Source: Pseudomonadota bacterium (GTDB taxonomy: Bacteria; Desulfobacterota; JADFVX01). Taken from it: DNA of 14,622 bases. The notes under the pieces are model-generated. The model ran no database searches and was not told the origin of the DNA. It saw nothing but the letters and a program-made list of their open reading frames with translations. Positions 1 through 7,233 of this stretch are shown here, piece after piece (position 1 is the stretch's first letter; each line of letters opens with the position of its first letter). Location of the stretch: NCBI GenBank assembly GCA_015222755.1, contig JADFVX010000063.1:1-14622 (forward strand), given 5' to 3'. The position numbers and the translations under genes are program-made.

Positions 1-57
1 ACTGAACACAGCCCTTTGAAAACCGGTTTCAATACTCATACCTACTGGAAAGTTTCC

Positions 58-86
58 TTGATATTTACCTTTATGCATAGTAATAT
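58..86 (+). promoter_or_regulatory. sigma70-type promoter for the NrfJ-like gene
   Basis: A TTGATA box (58-63) and a TAATAT box (81-86) are separated by exactly 17 bases, close to the sigma70 consensus. Transcription would start near 93, leaving a leader of about 30 bases that holds the GGAG ribosome site at 106-109. The -10 box lies inside a perfect inverted repeat (74-89), so a repressor bound there would block it. The boxes are read directly; activity is inferred. Confidence 0.6.
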
Positions 87-89
87 GCA
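74..89. promoter_or_regulatory. palindrome over the -10 box, possible operator
   Basis: TGCATA-GTAA-TATGCA is a perfect 6+6 base inverted repeat with a 4-base centre. It covers most of the -10 element of the promoter at 58-86. The 4-base spacing between half-sites resembles that of CRP/FNR-type sites, but the half-site sequence is not the FNR consensus. Which regulator, if any, binds is unknown. Confidence 0.35.
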
Positions 90-122
90 CAAAAACAATA
101 GAAAAGGAGCTCTTGCAAATAG

Positions 123-902
123 ATGAAAAAACTAATAAAACTTTTTATATGCCTTCTTCTATGTGCCCCTCTTTACGGGTTTGAAAACCCTCTACCTGTG
201 TCTCAGGAAGACAGTTCTCAAAAAAATCCATCTGTGGGACGTAGTGGGGTGGTAGTTTCCACCTTGCAGGCAGGAAGTTATACCTATATAGAGCTGGATC
301 AGGGAGATAAAGTTGTTTGGATAGCCGGCCCGGCGACTTCGCTGAAAAAAGGAGACAAGATAAGAACCTCCACAGGGTCTGAAATGCATGATTTTTTTAG
401 TAAAACTCTCAGGCGAAATTTCCCTGTGATATTTTTTGTTGGGCGGATAAGTACTGAAGAGACATCTGACCCACCCGCCAAGAAAAAAGAAGATGTTGCA
501 GAAGAAGAAAAGGTTACGATAAAAAGGGCTGAAAAGGCACCTTCCCCTTCAGAAGGTGAGGTTGCTTCTGCTGTCGGCGTGTATACCCTTGCAGATGTAT
601 TTAACCAGAAAGTAAATCTCCAGGACAAGGAAATCAAGGTGCGCGGCAAGATTGTAAAATCGAGTGGGTTTATCCTTGGAAAACACTGGTACCATATTCA
701 GGATGGGACAGACATGGGACCTCACAATGCGGATCTAGTAATGACAACAGACAAGGAAGTGGAATCAGGTGATGTTATTGAGGCAGTTGGCATACTAAAA
801 CTTAATCGTGATTTCGGTAGTGGTTATAAATATCCCATCATCCTGGAAAATGCGAAAGTAGTTATAATAAAACAAAACCAGGAGAGCCCCCCCAAACCGT
901 AA
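123..902 (+). CDS. exported two-domain NrfJ-like protein
   Basis: This is a predicted periplasmic or secreted protein of 259 residues. A signal peptide covers about residues 1-20 (KK, then a hydrophobic LIKLFICLLL core). Two small beta-type domains follow. Residues 41-110 (GVVVSTLQAGSYTYIEL..., ending FFVGRI) resemble the short domain of NrfJ-related proteins found beside nitrite-reductase and cytochrome genes. A charged K/E-rich linker runs through about 111-145. Residues 153-250 resemble an OB fold, with WYHIQDGT and a GDVIEAVG turn. OB-type domains bind nucleic acids or other ligands, and the real ligand here is unknown. The ATG has a GGAG 13 bases upstream, a slightly long spacing. It stands alone behind its own promoter, with no nitrite reductase gene nearby. 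The family assignment is from memory of the motif pattern and is moderate; a specific function is not claimed. Confidence 0.7.
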   Translation: MKKLIKLFICLLLCAPLYGFENPLPVSQEDSSQKNPSVGRSGVVVSTLQAGSYTYIELDQGDKVVWIAGPATSLKKGDKIRTSTGSEMHDFFSKTLRRNFPVIFFVGRISTEETSDPPAKKKEDVAEEEKVTIKRAEKAPSPSEGEVASAVGVYTLADVFNQKVNLQDKEIKVRGKIVKSSGFILGKHWYHIQDGTDMGPHNADLVMTTDKEVESGDVIEAVGILKLNRDFGSGYKYPIILENAKVVIIKQNQESPPKP

Positions 903-948
903 AACAGGCCCCTTAAGGCCACTAGCGAATCGCCTATAATAGGGCTAT

Positions 949-970
949 GCTGATATTTCCTTCTATCAGC
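949..970 (+). terminator. possible weak terminator after the NrfJ-like gene
   Basis: GCTGATA (949-955) pairs perfectly with TATCAGC (964-970) around an 8-base loop, 46 bases after the stop codon at 902. The sequence that follows is pyrimidine-rich but has no clean T-run, so an intrinsic terminator is only possible. On the minus strand the hairpin overlaps the stop codon of the DUF342-like remnant. Confidence 0.3.
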
Positions 971-1109
971 CTGAAACTTTCTCCTTTATTTCTGTAGAGG
1001 AATTTTTGATCTTTATAAGTGCCCCCGGGTATATTACGCCTTTTACCGTGACCTCCGCATTAGGTGTAGCGTAGCATTCCTGTTCCATTAAATGCAGCTC
1101 CTCTTTCAT
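966..1109 (-). pseudogene. C-terminal remnant of a DUF342/FapA-like protein
   Basis: The minus strand reads ATG at 1109 to TGA at 966-968, giving 47 residues. Residues 17-43 include NAEVTVKGVIYPGALIKI and then STEIKEK, the pattern I know from the very end of DUF342 (FapA, flagellar assembly protein A-like) proteins: V.V.G.IYPG..I.I followed by a charged tail. Full proteins of this family are roughly ten times longer. An in-frame TAA sits five codons before the ATG, there is no ribosome site, and both neighbours run the other way. A decayed fragment is therefore more likely than a working small gene. The remaining bases up to 1223 show no recognisable DUF342 sequence. The family match is by eye. 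Confidence 0.5.
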
Positions 1110-1171
1110 CTCTTAAATTCAAATCATAAGGGTAATTTTAAAAACATCTAATATAAAAGAAGGCTTCTGCC

Positions 1172-1199
1172 TTGCCACCCCTGAATCTTCTGCTATACT
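1172..1199 (+). promoter_or_regulatory. extended -10 promoter for the 83-residue gene
   Basis: TTGCCA (1172-1177) is followed after 16 bases by TATACT (1194-1199), with TG at 1191-1192 giving an extended -10 element. Transcription would start near 1206, and the AGGGAGG ribosome site (1211-1217) follows at once. Confidence 0.5.
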
Positions 1200-1223
1200 T
1201 TTTTAAAGAAAGGGAGGCATAAG

Positions 1224-1475
1224 GTGGATTCAGCCGTATCACAGGAAGAAAGGTTGCTGTTCGAAAAACTTAAAAGCATCCGAGAGCTAATAAGTCAAGT
1301 TCATCCTGAGGCCCGGCCAAAGGTGGACAAACTCTACATAAGAGAGATTCTCTATAATCACCTGTCACAAAAAAACTTGAGCCCTCAAGCGGCGGAATTT
1401 GATGCACTGGCCGATGATATTGAGGGCTACATCAACAGGAGTTTTGCTGCGTTTATAGCCCTCTTCAATAAATAA
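1224..1475 (+). CDS. small helical protein of unknown function
   Basis: I do not recognise this 83-residue protein. It starts at a GTG, supported by a strong AGGGAGG ribosome site 6 bases upstream and by its own promoter. It has no signal peptide or transmembrane segment and looks cytoplasmic. The sequence is rich in charged and leucine residues (EERLLFEKLKSIRELI) and suggests several short amphipathic helices. The last stretch, NRSFAAFIALFNK, is hydrophobic but short. No cysteines, metal motif or helix-turn-helix can be seen. The next gene, pepA, has a separate promoter candidate, so the two need not be one unit. Confidence 0.7.
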   Translation: MDSAVSQEERLLFEKLKSIRELISQVHPEARPKVDKLYIREILYNHLSQKNLSPQAAEFDALADDIEGYINRSFAAFIALFNK

Positions 1476-1512
1476 AAGCACCAAATCCTCAGCCCATTTT
1501 CCCCTTATAAAT

Positions 1513-1541
1513 TTGAGATTCTCGCCTTTTTAAGCTATTCT
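1513..1541 (+). promoter_or_regulatory. candidate promoter for pepA
   Basis: TTGAGA (1513-1518) and TATTCT (1536-1541) are separated by 17 bases. The -35 matches five of six consensus bases and the -10 four of six. A start near 1548 would leave a leader of about 33 bases before the chosen pepA start at 1582. Confidence 0.4.
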
Positions 1542-1581
1542 TATTCTTTCACATCATACATGAATGACAGGAGTGGAGCAC

Positions 1582-3087
1582 ATGGAAATAAGAGCGCTTA
1601 GAAAAGACGTATTAAACCACAAAACCGATTGCCTTATTATTGGACGTTTTGAGGGCCGCGAAGGCACAGAGCTTGTAGAAGATATTAACAAGGCCCTTGG
1701 GGGCGTCTTATCCAATGCCATAAAAAGCGGTGATTTCAAGGGGGAATTGAACCAAATTGCAATGTTTTACAGTGCAGGCAATATCTCAGCAAAGCGCGTC
1801 CTTATGGTAGGACTTGGGAAAAAGAAAGAGTTTACGCTGGATAAATTGAGGCAGGCCTCCGGTACAGCAATGGGAGCACTTAAGCAAAAAAGAGCCTCAT
1901 CCCTTTCCACCACATTGCCTCAATCCGTTAATGGCATCTTCAGCTGTGAAGAGGCTGGCCAGGTTATTGCGGAGGGAAGCCTGCTGGCTCAGTATGATTT
2001 TAGCGAGCATAAAACCAAAAAAAAGGAGAAGCCAAAACCGATAAAAACCCTAAACCTTGTTATGGCTCTTCGCCAAAAAGGCATTAAAGAGCTTGAAAAA
2101 GGCGCCCAAAAAGGCGCAAGAATTGCGGAAGCTGTCAGTGTGGCCCGCAATCTCATCTCTCAGCCTGCAAATGTCGCCACACCTTCTCATCTGGCGGCTA
2201 TAGCGGCAGAACGTAGCAAGGAGCTTGGATTCAAGGCCACAGTCCTTGAAAAAAAGGACATGGAGAAACTTAAGATGGGGGCACTTCTAGGCGTTGCTCA
2301 AGGAAGTAGCGAACCACCGAAGTTTATAGTCTTGGAATACTTCAAAGGCAAAAAGGAGGCTAAGCCATTTGTAATTGTAGGCAAAGGCGTAACCTTTGAC
2401 AGCGGGGGTATATCTATTAAACCATCCCCCGGGATGGAGGAGATGAAAACCGATATGTCGGGTGGCGCCGCCGCTATAGCCACGGTTATCGCGGCCGCCT
2501 CACTTAAGCTACCCCTGAATCTTGTTGCTCTAATACCCGCCACAGAGAACCTGCCAGGCAGCAAGGCTTATAAGCCTGGCGATATCCTTACTTCAATGTC
2601 GGGCCAGACTATCGAGGTGCTTAATACTGATGCCGAAGGTCGCCTGATAATGGCTGATGCCCTTACCTATGCCGAACGTTATGAACCCGAGGCAGTTATC
2701 GATATCGCAACACTTACCGGAGCCTGCGTAGTCGCACTAGGCAGCCACGCAACTGGACTTTTAGGAAACAATGAGGGACTGAAAAAACAGCTTCTTAAGG
2801 CAGGCGAGGAGACAGGTGAAAGACTCTGGGAACTTCCGCTTTGGGATTCCTATAAGGAGCAGATCAAAAGCGACGTTGCAGACATGAAGAACATAGGTGG
2901 CAAGGAGGCCGGAACCATTACAGCTGCCGCCCTGCTGGATAAATTTGCCACAAAATACCATTGGGCGCATCTGGATATCGCAGGAACTGCGTGGGACTCT
3001 AAAGGTGCGCCATACTCCCCAAAAGGGGCCGTCGGAGCGGGGGTTCGATTACTTGTGAGGTTTCTGGAAGACCGTCTGTCAGATTAG
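1582..3087 (+). CDS. pepA: leucyl aminopeptidase PepA (M17 family)
   Basis: This is a cytosolic aminopeptidase that removes N-terminal residues using two metal ions; M17 enzymes form hexamers. I chose the ATG at 1582 (MEIRALRKD, 501 residues) over the in-frame ATG at 1564. The bases between carry AGGAG (1569-1573) and GGAG (1575-1578), well placed for 1582, while 1564 has no ribosome site. All catalytic signatures are present. VGKGVTFDSGG supplies K268 and D273, SIKPS supplies K280, KTDMSGG supplies D291, and NTDAEGR supplies D350, E352 and R354. These are offset by a constant two residues from E. coli PepA (K270, D275, K282, D293, D352, E354, R356). The length is normal for the family. In some bacteria PepA also binds DNA; nothing here tests that. 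Its last nine bases overlap the convergent SPOR gene. Confidence 0.96.
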   Translation: MEIRALRKDVLNHKTDCLIIGRFEGREGTELVEDINKALGGVLSNAIKSGDFKGELNQIAMFYSAGNISAKRVLMVGLGKKKEFTLDKLRQASGTAMGALKQKRASSLSTTLPQSVNGIFSCEEAGQVIAEGSLLAQYDFSEHKTKKKEKPKPIKTLNLVMALRQKGIKELEKGAQKGARIAEAVSVARNLISQPANVATPSHLAAIAAERSKELGFKATVLEKKDMEKLKMGALLGVAQGSSEPPKFIVLEYFKGKKEAKPFVIVGKGVTFDSGGISIKPSPGMEEMKTDMSGGAAAIATVIAAASLKLPLNLVALIPATENLPGSKAYKPGDILTSMSGQTIEVLNTDAEGRLIMADALTYAERYEPEAVIDIATLTGACVVALGSHATGLLGNNEGLKKQLLKAGEETGERLWELPLWDSYKEQIKSDVADMKNIGGKEAGTITAAALLDKFATKYHWAHLDIAGTAWDSKGAPYSPKGAVGAGVRLLVRFLEDRLSD

Positions 3088-3732
3088 GCCTTTTGTTATA
3101 AAGGTGGTGCTTTTTTCACTTTTTTCATACTTCAGGGCCACAGTCTTGGCGTCGGCAGAATCTTTGTAGGGCCCGAGGCGCACCCTGTACCAGGTTCCTT
3201 TCCCTGGAATATCCGCCTTTACTATTACCACCTTGTAGCCCTTTGACTTAAGCCTGGCTGCCTGCCTGTCGGCATCCTCAGATTTTTGAAATGAGGCAAC
3301 TTGCACAAAAAAAGCCTCTTCCTTTGCCGGGAGAGAAGTCTGCTTTGTAGGGGTAGGGGCAGGCACGTGGACTGGCTTGGCAACTGCCTTTGTTTTTACC
3401 TTTGACCTGTTTTCTTTTTCTGGAGAAGAACCCTTCTTTAACTCCTGTTCCAGTATCTCTTCTATAGTCTTTGCAGGTGCCGGCTTAGTTCCTGCCTCTA
3501 CCTTTTTTTCTTTTTTATCTTCCACCAGAAGAGAAGGAGCCTTGATCTTTGCCCTGAGCTCACTCTCCGGCTTTACAGAGGCTTCTTTTTCAGCAGTCAT
3601 TTTTGAACCGACCATAAGGCCTGCGGTAAAAACAAAGAGGCAAACGACTATAAAACCGGCAAAGACAAATATCATCTGCCTGTTATCCAGTTCAAAATAA
3701 TGCCTTGCCTTTATTTTTTTCCTGTCTCTCAT
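3079..3732 (-). CDS. SPOR-domain inner-membrane protein, FtsN/DedD-like
   Basis: The 217-residue protein has a short basic cytoplasmic tail, one membrane helix (about 20-42) and a long K/E/P-rich periplasmic linker (about 45-138). A SPOR domain closes it (about 140-215: FFVQVASF, then WYRVRLGPYKDSADA). SPOR domains bind peptidoglycan stripped of side peptides and bring proteins to the division septum. This layout is that of FtsN, DedD and similar proteins, but I cannot say which. The start lies 5 bases after the argS stop, with only a weak ribosome site, so coupling to argS is likely. The stop codon falls inside the end of pepA on the other strand. Confidence 0.88.
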   Translation of the reverse strand: MRDRKKIKARHYFELDNRQMIFVFAGFIVVCLFVFTAGLMVGSKMTAEKEASVKPESELRAKIKAPSLLVEDKKEKKVEAGTKPAPAKTIEEILEQELKKGSSPEKENRSKVKTKAVAKPVHVPAPTPTKQTSLPAKEEAFFVQVASFQKSEDADRQAARLKSKGYKVVIVKADIPGKGTWYRVRLGPYKDSADAKTVALKYEKSEKSTTFITKGLI

Positions 3733-3737
3733 AGTAC

Positions 3738-5441
3738 CTACATTTTTTCCGGGGCCTTGACCCCTAAAAGGCCGAGGGCGTTGCTCACAATGATTTTTGC
3801 CGCACAGACCAGATAAAGGCGCGCCTTGCTGAGCCGAAGGTCATCAACAAGTACACGGGTTTTATTATAGTAGCTGTGAAAGGCTATGGCAAGATCTTGC
3901 AGGAAAAATGCTATCCTGTGCGGCTCCATTGCAGAAGCACTGCCCTCAACGATCTCAGGGAAAGACACCAGGATCTTTATTATCTCAAGCTCCTCTTTTT
4001 CCCTGAGCAGTTCAAGGGCCACATCCTCCGGCGCAGGAGGCTCAATGCCTTCCTCCGCCGCGTTGCGGATTATGCTGCATATCCTTGCGTGCATATACTG
4101 AACGTAAAAAACAGGATTGTCGGAAGTTGCCTTCTTGGCCAGGTCCAGATCAAACTCGAAGTGGCTGTCGTAGCGACGCATCAAGAAAAAGTACCTTGCG
4201 GCATCGCTGCCGACCTCGTCGACAACCTCTTTTAAGGTCACAAAATTGCCGGAACGTTTAGACATAACAACGGGCTTGCCTTCACGTGTCAGGGATACCA
4301 TCTGAACAAGAAGAACCTTGAACTTTTCCGGGTCAAAACCCATAGCCTCAATCGCCCCTCTTACGCGGGGTATATAGCCGTGATGATCTGCCCCCCAGAC
4401 ATCAATTATGTGATCATATTTTTTTTCCAGCTTCTCCTTGTGATAGGCGATGTCGGCAGCCAGGTATGTGAGAGTACCGTCATCCTTAACGACAACCCTA
4501 TCCTTTTCATCACCGAAATCACTCGACCTGAACCAGGAAGCACCATCCTTATCGTAGATCAGGCCCTTATTCCTGAATTCTTCTATCGTATCGCCCACCT
4601 TACCTTCAGCATGCAGGCCCTGTTCGCTGGACCAGATATCGAAGTTTATTCCCCCGAAGTCTTTCAGGGTATCAGAAATCCTGCCAAGAAGTAAGCTCTG
4701 TGCCAGATCACCTGTCTTTGAAGTAAGTTCGTGGCCTGGGTCCAGGCAGTCTTCATGAGAAAGTCCCATAATCTCCGAAATGAGAGGGCCGTTCCCACTA
4801 TCTGCAATCAACTTAGCTGCCACCTCTTTGATATATTCACCGTGGTAGCCCGACTCCGGGAATTCCACCTCTTTTACAAGGCCGGGATCTTTCGCCTCTC
4901 TTATCCTGTAATTGACGGAAATGCCAAGATTCCTTATCTGGCTACCGGCATCATTGACATAATATTCTCTTGTTACACTGTAACCGGCTGCCGCCATAAC
5001 ACGGGCCAGGGCATCACCTACAGCAGCTCCACGGCCATGCCCCACATGGAGAGGGCCTGTCGGATTGGCACTTACAAACTCAATATTTACAGTCTCTCCC
5101 CTGCCGAGAGCCCCTTGACCGTAGGCTTTCCCCCTTTTATTTATATCGATGAGCATGTTCCGCCAGTATTCATCAGACAGGGACATATTAATAAACCCGG
5201 GGCCGGCAATACCAACATTTTTAAATACCGCCCCATCCTTGCCCAGCTGATCTATGATCATGGCTGCAATCTCACGGGGGTTTTTCTTTAGCTGAGAGGC
5301 AAGCGTCATAGCGATATTTGTTGCATAATCACCATGGTCTTTGTTCCTGGGCTTCTCCAGAAAAACAGGGGGAAGGACGGCTTCTCCCGGGAAGATGTTT
5401 CTTACCGCCGCATCTAAGGTCTCAGTTATGGTTCTTTTCAT
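3738..5441 (-). CDS. argS: arginine--tRNA ligase
   Basis: This cytoplasmic class I aminoacyl-tRNA synthetase attaches arginine to tRNA-Arg with ATP. The 567 residues are normal for the family (E. coli has 577). The N-terminal tRNA-binding domain covers about 1-85. The HIGH motif appears as HVGH at 132-135 within SANPTGPLHVGHGRG, a strongly family-specific context. The KMSKS loop is present as VMSKRSGN (392-399), with M in place of the first K-M pair, as is common in ArgS. The anticodon-binding DALR domain covers about 440-567. The ATG has an AGGAAG ribosome site 7 bases upstream. It follows rho by 122 bases and precedes the SPOR gene by 5. I see no convincing -10 element in the rho-argS gap, only an isolated TTGACA, so read-through from rho is plausible. 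Confidence 0.97.
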   Translation of the reverse strand: MKRTITETLDAAVRNIFPGEAVLPPVFLEKPRNKDHGDYATNIAMTLASQLKKNPREIAAMIIDQLGKDGAVFKNVGIAGPGFINMSLSDEYWRNMLIDINKRGKAYGQGALGRGETVNIEFVSANPTGPLHVGHGRGAAVGDALARVMAAAGYSVTREYYVNDAGSQIRNLGISVNYRIREAKDPGLVKEVEFPESGYHGEYIKEVAAKLIADSGNGPLISEIMGLSHEDCLDPGHELTSKTGDLAQSLLLGRISDTLKDFGGINFDIWSSEQGLHAEGKVGDTIEEFRNKGLIYDKDGASWFRSSDFGDEKDRVVVKDDGTLTYLAADIAYHKEKLEKKYDHIIDVWGADHHGYIPRVRGAIEAMGFDPEKFKVLLVQMVSLTREGKPVVMSKRSGNFVTLKEVVDEVGSDAARYFFLMRRYDSHFEFDLDLAKKATSDNPVFYVQYMHARICSIIRNAAEEGIEPPAPEDVALELLREKEELEIIKILVSFPEIVEGSASAMEPHRIAFFLQDLAIAFHSYYNKTRVLVDDLRLSKARLYLVCAAKIIVSNALGLLGVKAPEKM

Positions 5442-5563
5442 AAGATAGCTTCCTGGGGGATAAATTCTGAATAATACTCAGGCGAATAAAGGGCTGCATG
5501 TTGCCGAAACAAACAGGCTTTAATATGTCAACGCTCAGACCTGAAAGAAGAGATAGAAAACAC

Positions 5564-6811
5564 CTACTTGTTCATCATATCGAAAAAATCGCGGTTGCTC
5601 TTGGATTTTTTGAGCTTATCCATGAGAAACTCCATACTTTCAATCTGGCCCTGAGAGTGAAGGATCTTTCTAATTATCCAGATCTTGTTCAGGTCATCCT
5701 CATTTATGAGGAGTTCTTCCTTCCTCGTTCCCGACTTGTTTATATCTATCGCCGGGAATACGCGCTTCTCGACAAGCTTCCTGTCTAGATGGACCTCCAT
5801 GTTGCCCGTACCTTTGAACTCCTCGAATATAACCTCATCCATCCTGCTGCCCGTATCGACAAGCGCCGTTGCGATAATTGTGAGGCTTCCGCCTTCCTCT
5901 ATATTTCTGGCAGCACCGAAGAAGCGCTTAGGCCTTTGTAGTGCATTGGCATCAATACCACCTGAAAGCACCTTGCCGCTTGACGGTATAACGGTATTGA
6001 ATGCCCTTGCCAGCCGGGTTATACTGTCGAGGAGGATCACAACATCCTTCTTATGCTCCACAAGGCGCTTTGCCTTTTCAATAACCATTTCGGCTACCTG
6101 AATATGCCTCTGTGGCGGCTCATCAAAGGTGGAACTTACAACCTCACCCTTAACGGAGCGCTCCATATCTGTAACCTCCTCGGGACGCTCATCGATTAGC
6201 AGTACAATAAGGTGCACCTCCGGGTGGTTGACTGTTATGCTGTTTGCGATACTCTGAAGGAACATCGTCTTTCCAGTCCTTGGAGGTGCTACAATAAGAC
6301 CACGCTGGCCCTTACCAATGGGTGAAACAACATCCAGAATTCTGCCTGACAAATTTTTGGGATCTGTCTCCAGCTTCAGGTGCTCATTTGGATAAAGGGG
6401 GGTAAGATTGTCAAAAAGTATCTTCCCCTTGGCGGCTTCCGGTTTATCGTGATTTATAGTTTCTACCTTTAGAAGGGCAAAGTACCTTTCAGAATCTTTA
6501 GGAGATCTTATCTGTCCGGATATGGTATCGCCCTTACGCAGACCAAATCGCCTTATTTGTGAAGGAGAAATATATATATCATCAGGCCCCGGCAGGTAGT
6601 TATAGTCGGGTGACCTTAAAAACCCGAACCCATCTGGAAGTATCTCAAGCACCCCTTCGCTATAGATCTGGCCTTTTTTTGCCGTCTGGGCCTGGAGCAT
6701 GGCAAAGATAAGATCCTGTTTCCTCATCCCTGATGCACCTTCGACCTTCAGCTCCTCGGCCATCTCTACGAGGTCACTTATTTTTTCTTCCTTTAATTCC
6801 TTAAGGTTCAT
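5564..6811 (-). CDS. rho: transcription termination factor Rho
   Basis: Rho is a hexameric RNA-dependent ATPase that ends transcription of untranslated RNA. At 415 residues this is the standard length, without the large N-terminal insertions seen in some phyla. The N-terminal Rho_N helix bundle covers 1-40. The RNA-binding cold-shock-like domain covers about 50-120 and includes GVLEILPDGFGFLRS and PGPDDIY. The Walker A motif is APPRTGKT (175-182) and Walker B lies at about 256-262 (DVVILLD). The Q and R loops lie around 278-312 (GGIDANALQRPKRFFGAARN). The ATG is set by an AGGAGAAGGT ribosome site. The usual downstream partner rpmE is absent and argS follows instead. The upstream region of about 420 bases could carry an autoregulatory leader. 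Confidence 0.98.
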   Translation of the reverse strand: MNLKELKEEKISDLVEMAEELKVEGASGMRKQDLIFAMLQAQTAKKGQIYSEGVLEILPDGFGFLRSPDYNYLPGPDDIYISPSQIRRFGLRKGDTISGQIRSPKDSERYFALLKVETINHDKPEAAKGKILFDNLTPLYPNEHLKLETDPKNLSGRILDVVSPIGKGQRGLIVAPPRTGKTMFLQSIANSITVNHPEVHLIVLLIDERPEEVTDMERSVKGEVVSSTFDEPPQRHIQVAEMVIEKAKRLVEHKKDVVILLDSITRLARAFNTVIPSSGKVLSGGIDANALQRPKRFFGAARNIEEGGSLTIIATALVDTGSRMDEVIFEEFKGTGNMEVHLDRKLVEKRVFPAIDINKSGTRKEELLINEDDLNKIWIIRKILHSQGQIESMEFLMDKLKKSKSNRDFFDMMNK

Positions 6812-7120
6812 ACCTTCTCCTGACTTTAATTTATATTATCTTTATATTTTATGTTTATCAGATATCTTCCGTGTTCAAGGCCCATAAATAAAAAACATGG
6901 AAGAGTAATTGATTGCCCTCTGGCTATTTTTAAGGAAAGAATTAAAACGTATATATCTTACGCAATAATGCGGGGATTTTGGATGCCGTTAATTTTTGAT
7001 AATAAAAAATTACAGAATTTGTATCGCAGAAATGCTTATTTTATTTTTAAAGACCCTTTTGGGTTCCTGGGAATGGTGTAAATCCGGCGAGGATTGTCTC
7101 AAATCGACTGTTACTGGACA

Positions 7121-7149
7121 AAAGTAATACATTTATAATCGCTTGTCAA
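7121..7149 (-). promoter_or_regulatory. candidate rho promoter
   Basis: On the minus strand a perfect TTGACA (7149-7144) is followed after 17 bases by TACTTT (7126-7121), which is a poor -10 box. The perfect -35 and the AT-rich stretch just upstream argue for a promoter, while the weak -10 argues against. Downstream there is only rho. Confidence 0.3.
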
Positions 7150-7201
7150 GCCCCTCATTTAAAAAAATGAAAGTTAATTGCAAATCAACCTTACTCTGAA
7201 G

Positions 7202-7229
7202 CCCCGTCCCCATCAGGGGATAGGCGGGG
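7202..7229 (-). terminator. strong GC hairpin after the ccdA-like gene
   Basis: CCCCG-TCCCC (7202-7211) pairs with GGGGA (7216-7220) and CGGGG (7225-7229) around the loop ATCA, giving ten G-C-rich pairs with a 4-base bulge (7221-7224). It begins 5 bases after the last gene of the five-gene operon. No T-run follows on the minus strand, so it is not a textbook intrinsic terminator. It may stabilise the mRNA 3' end or act with Rho. Confidence 0.4.
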
Positions 7230-7233
7230 AGCA

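Larger units (their letters stand above)
903..1223. other. 321-base gap: hairpin, gene remnant, promoter
   Basis: This gap lies between the NrfJ-like gene and the 83-residue protein. It holds a 7-bp hairpin (949-970), a short minus-strand reading frame that looks like the end of a DUF342/FapA protein (966-1109), a small hairpin AAGGC-TTCT-GCCTT (1160-1173), and a promoter for the next gene (1172-1199). I see no further genes. Confidence 0.6.
6812..7233 (-). other. long gene-free region upstream of rho
   Basis: These 422 bases hold no gene I can support. The minus strand, read towards rho, has a consensus TTGACA at 7149-7144, preceded by an AT-rich inverted repeat (7155-7170, TCATTT and AAATGA). 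A short hairpin ACCC-AAAA-GGGT (7064-7053) is followed by an A/T-rich run. If transcription starts near 7115, rho would have a leader of about 300 bases. Rho leaders are known to be sites of autoregulation in E. coli. A 76-codon plus-strand frame at 6851-7081 lacks a ribosome site and any family signal. Confidence 0.45.

Noticed and set aside
20..29. Palindrome AAACCGGTTT near the left edge
   Set aside because: Ten bases, no repeat copy elsewhere in the window and no link to the promoter at 58-86; could occur by chance.
1564..1581. Upstream ATG for pepA
   Set aside because: No ribosome site before it, while the intervening bases hold two good ones for the ATG at 1582, which also matches the family N-terminus.
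4731..5291. 186-codon frame opposite argS
   Set aside because: Shadow of argS on the other strand; no ribosome site or domain pattern, and argS is certain.
5442..5563. argS promoter in the rho-argS gap
   Set aside because: A TTGACA is present on the minus strand, but no acceptable -10 box lies 16-18 bases away.
6851..7081. 76-codon plus-strand frame in the rho upstream region
   Set aside because: No ribosome site, AT-rich composition giving a random-looking protein, no family pattern. The region fits better as rho leader.
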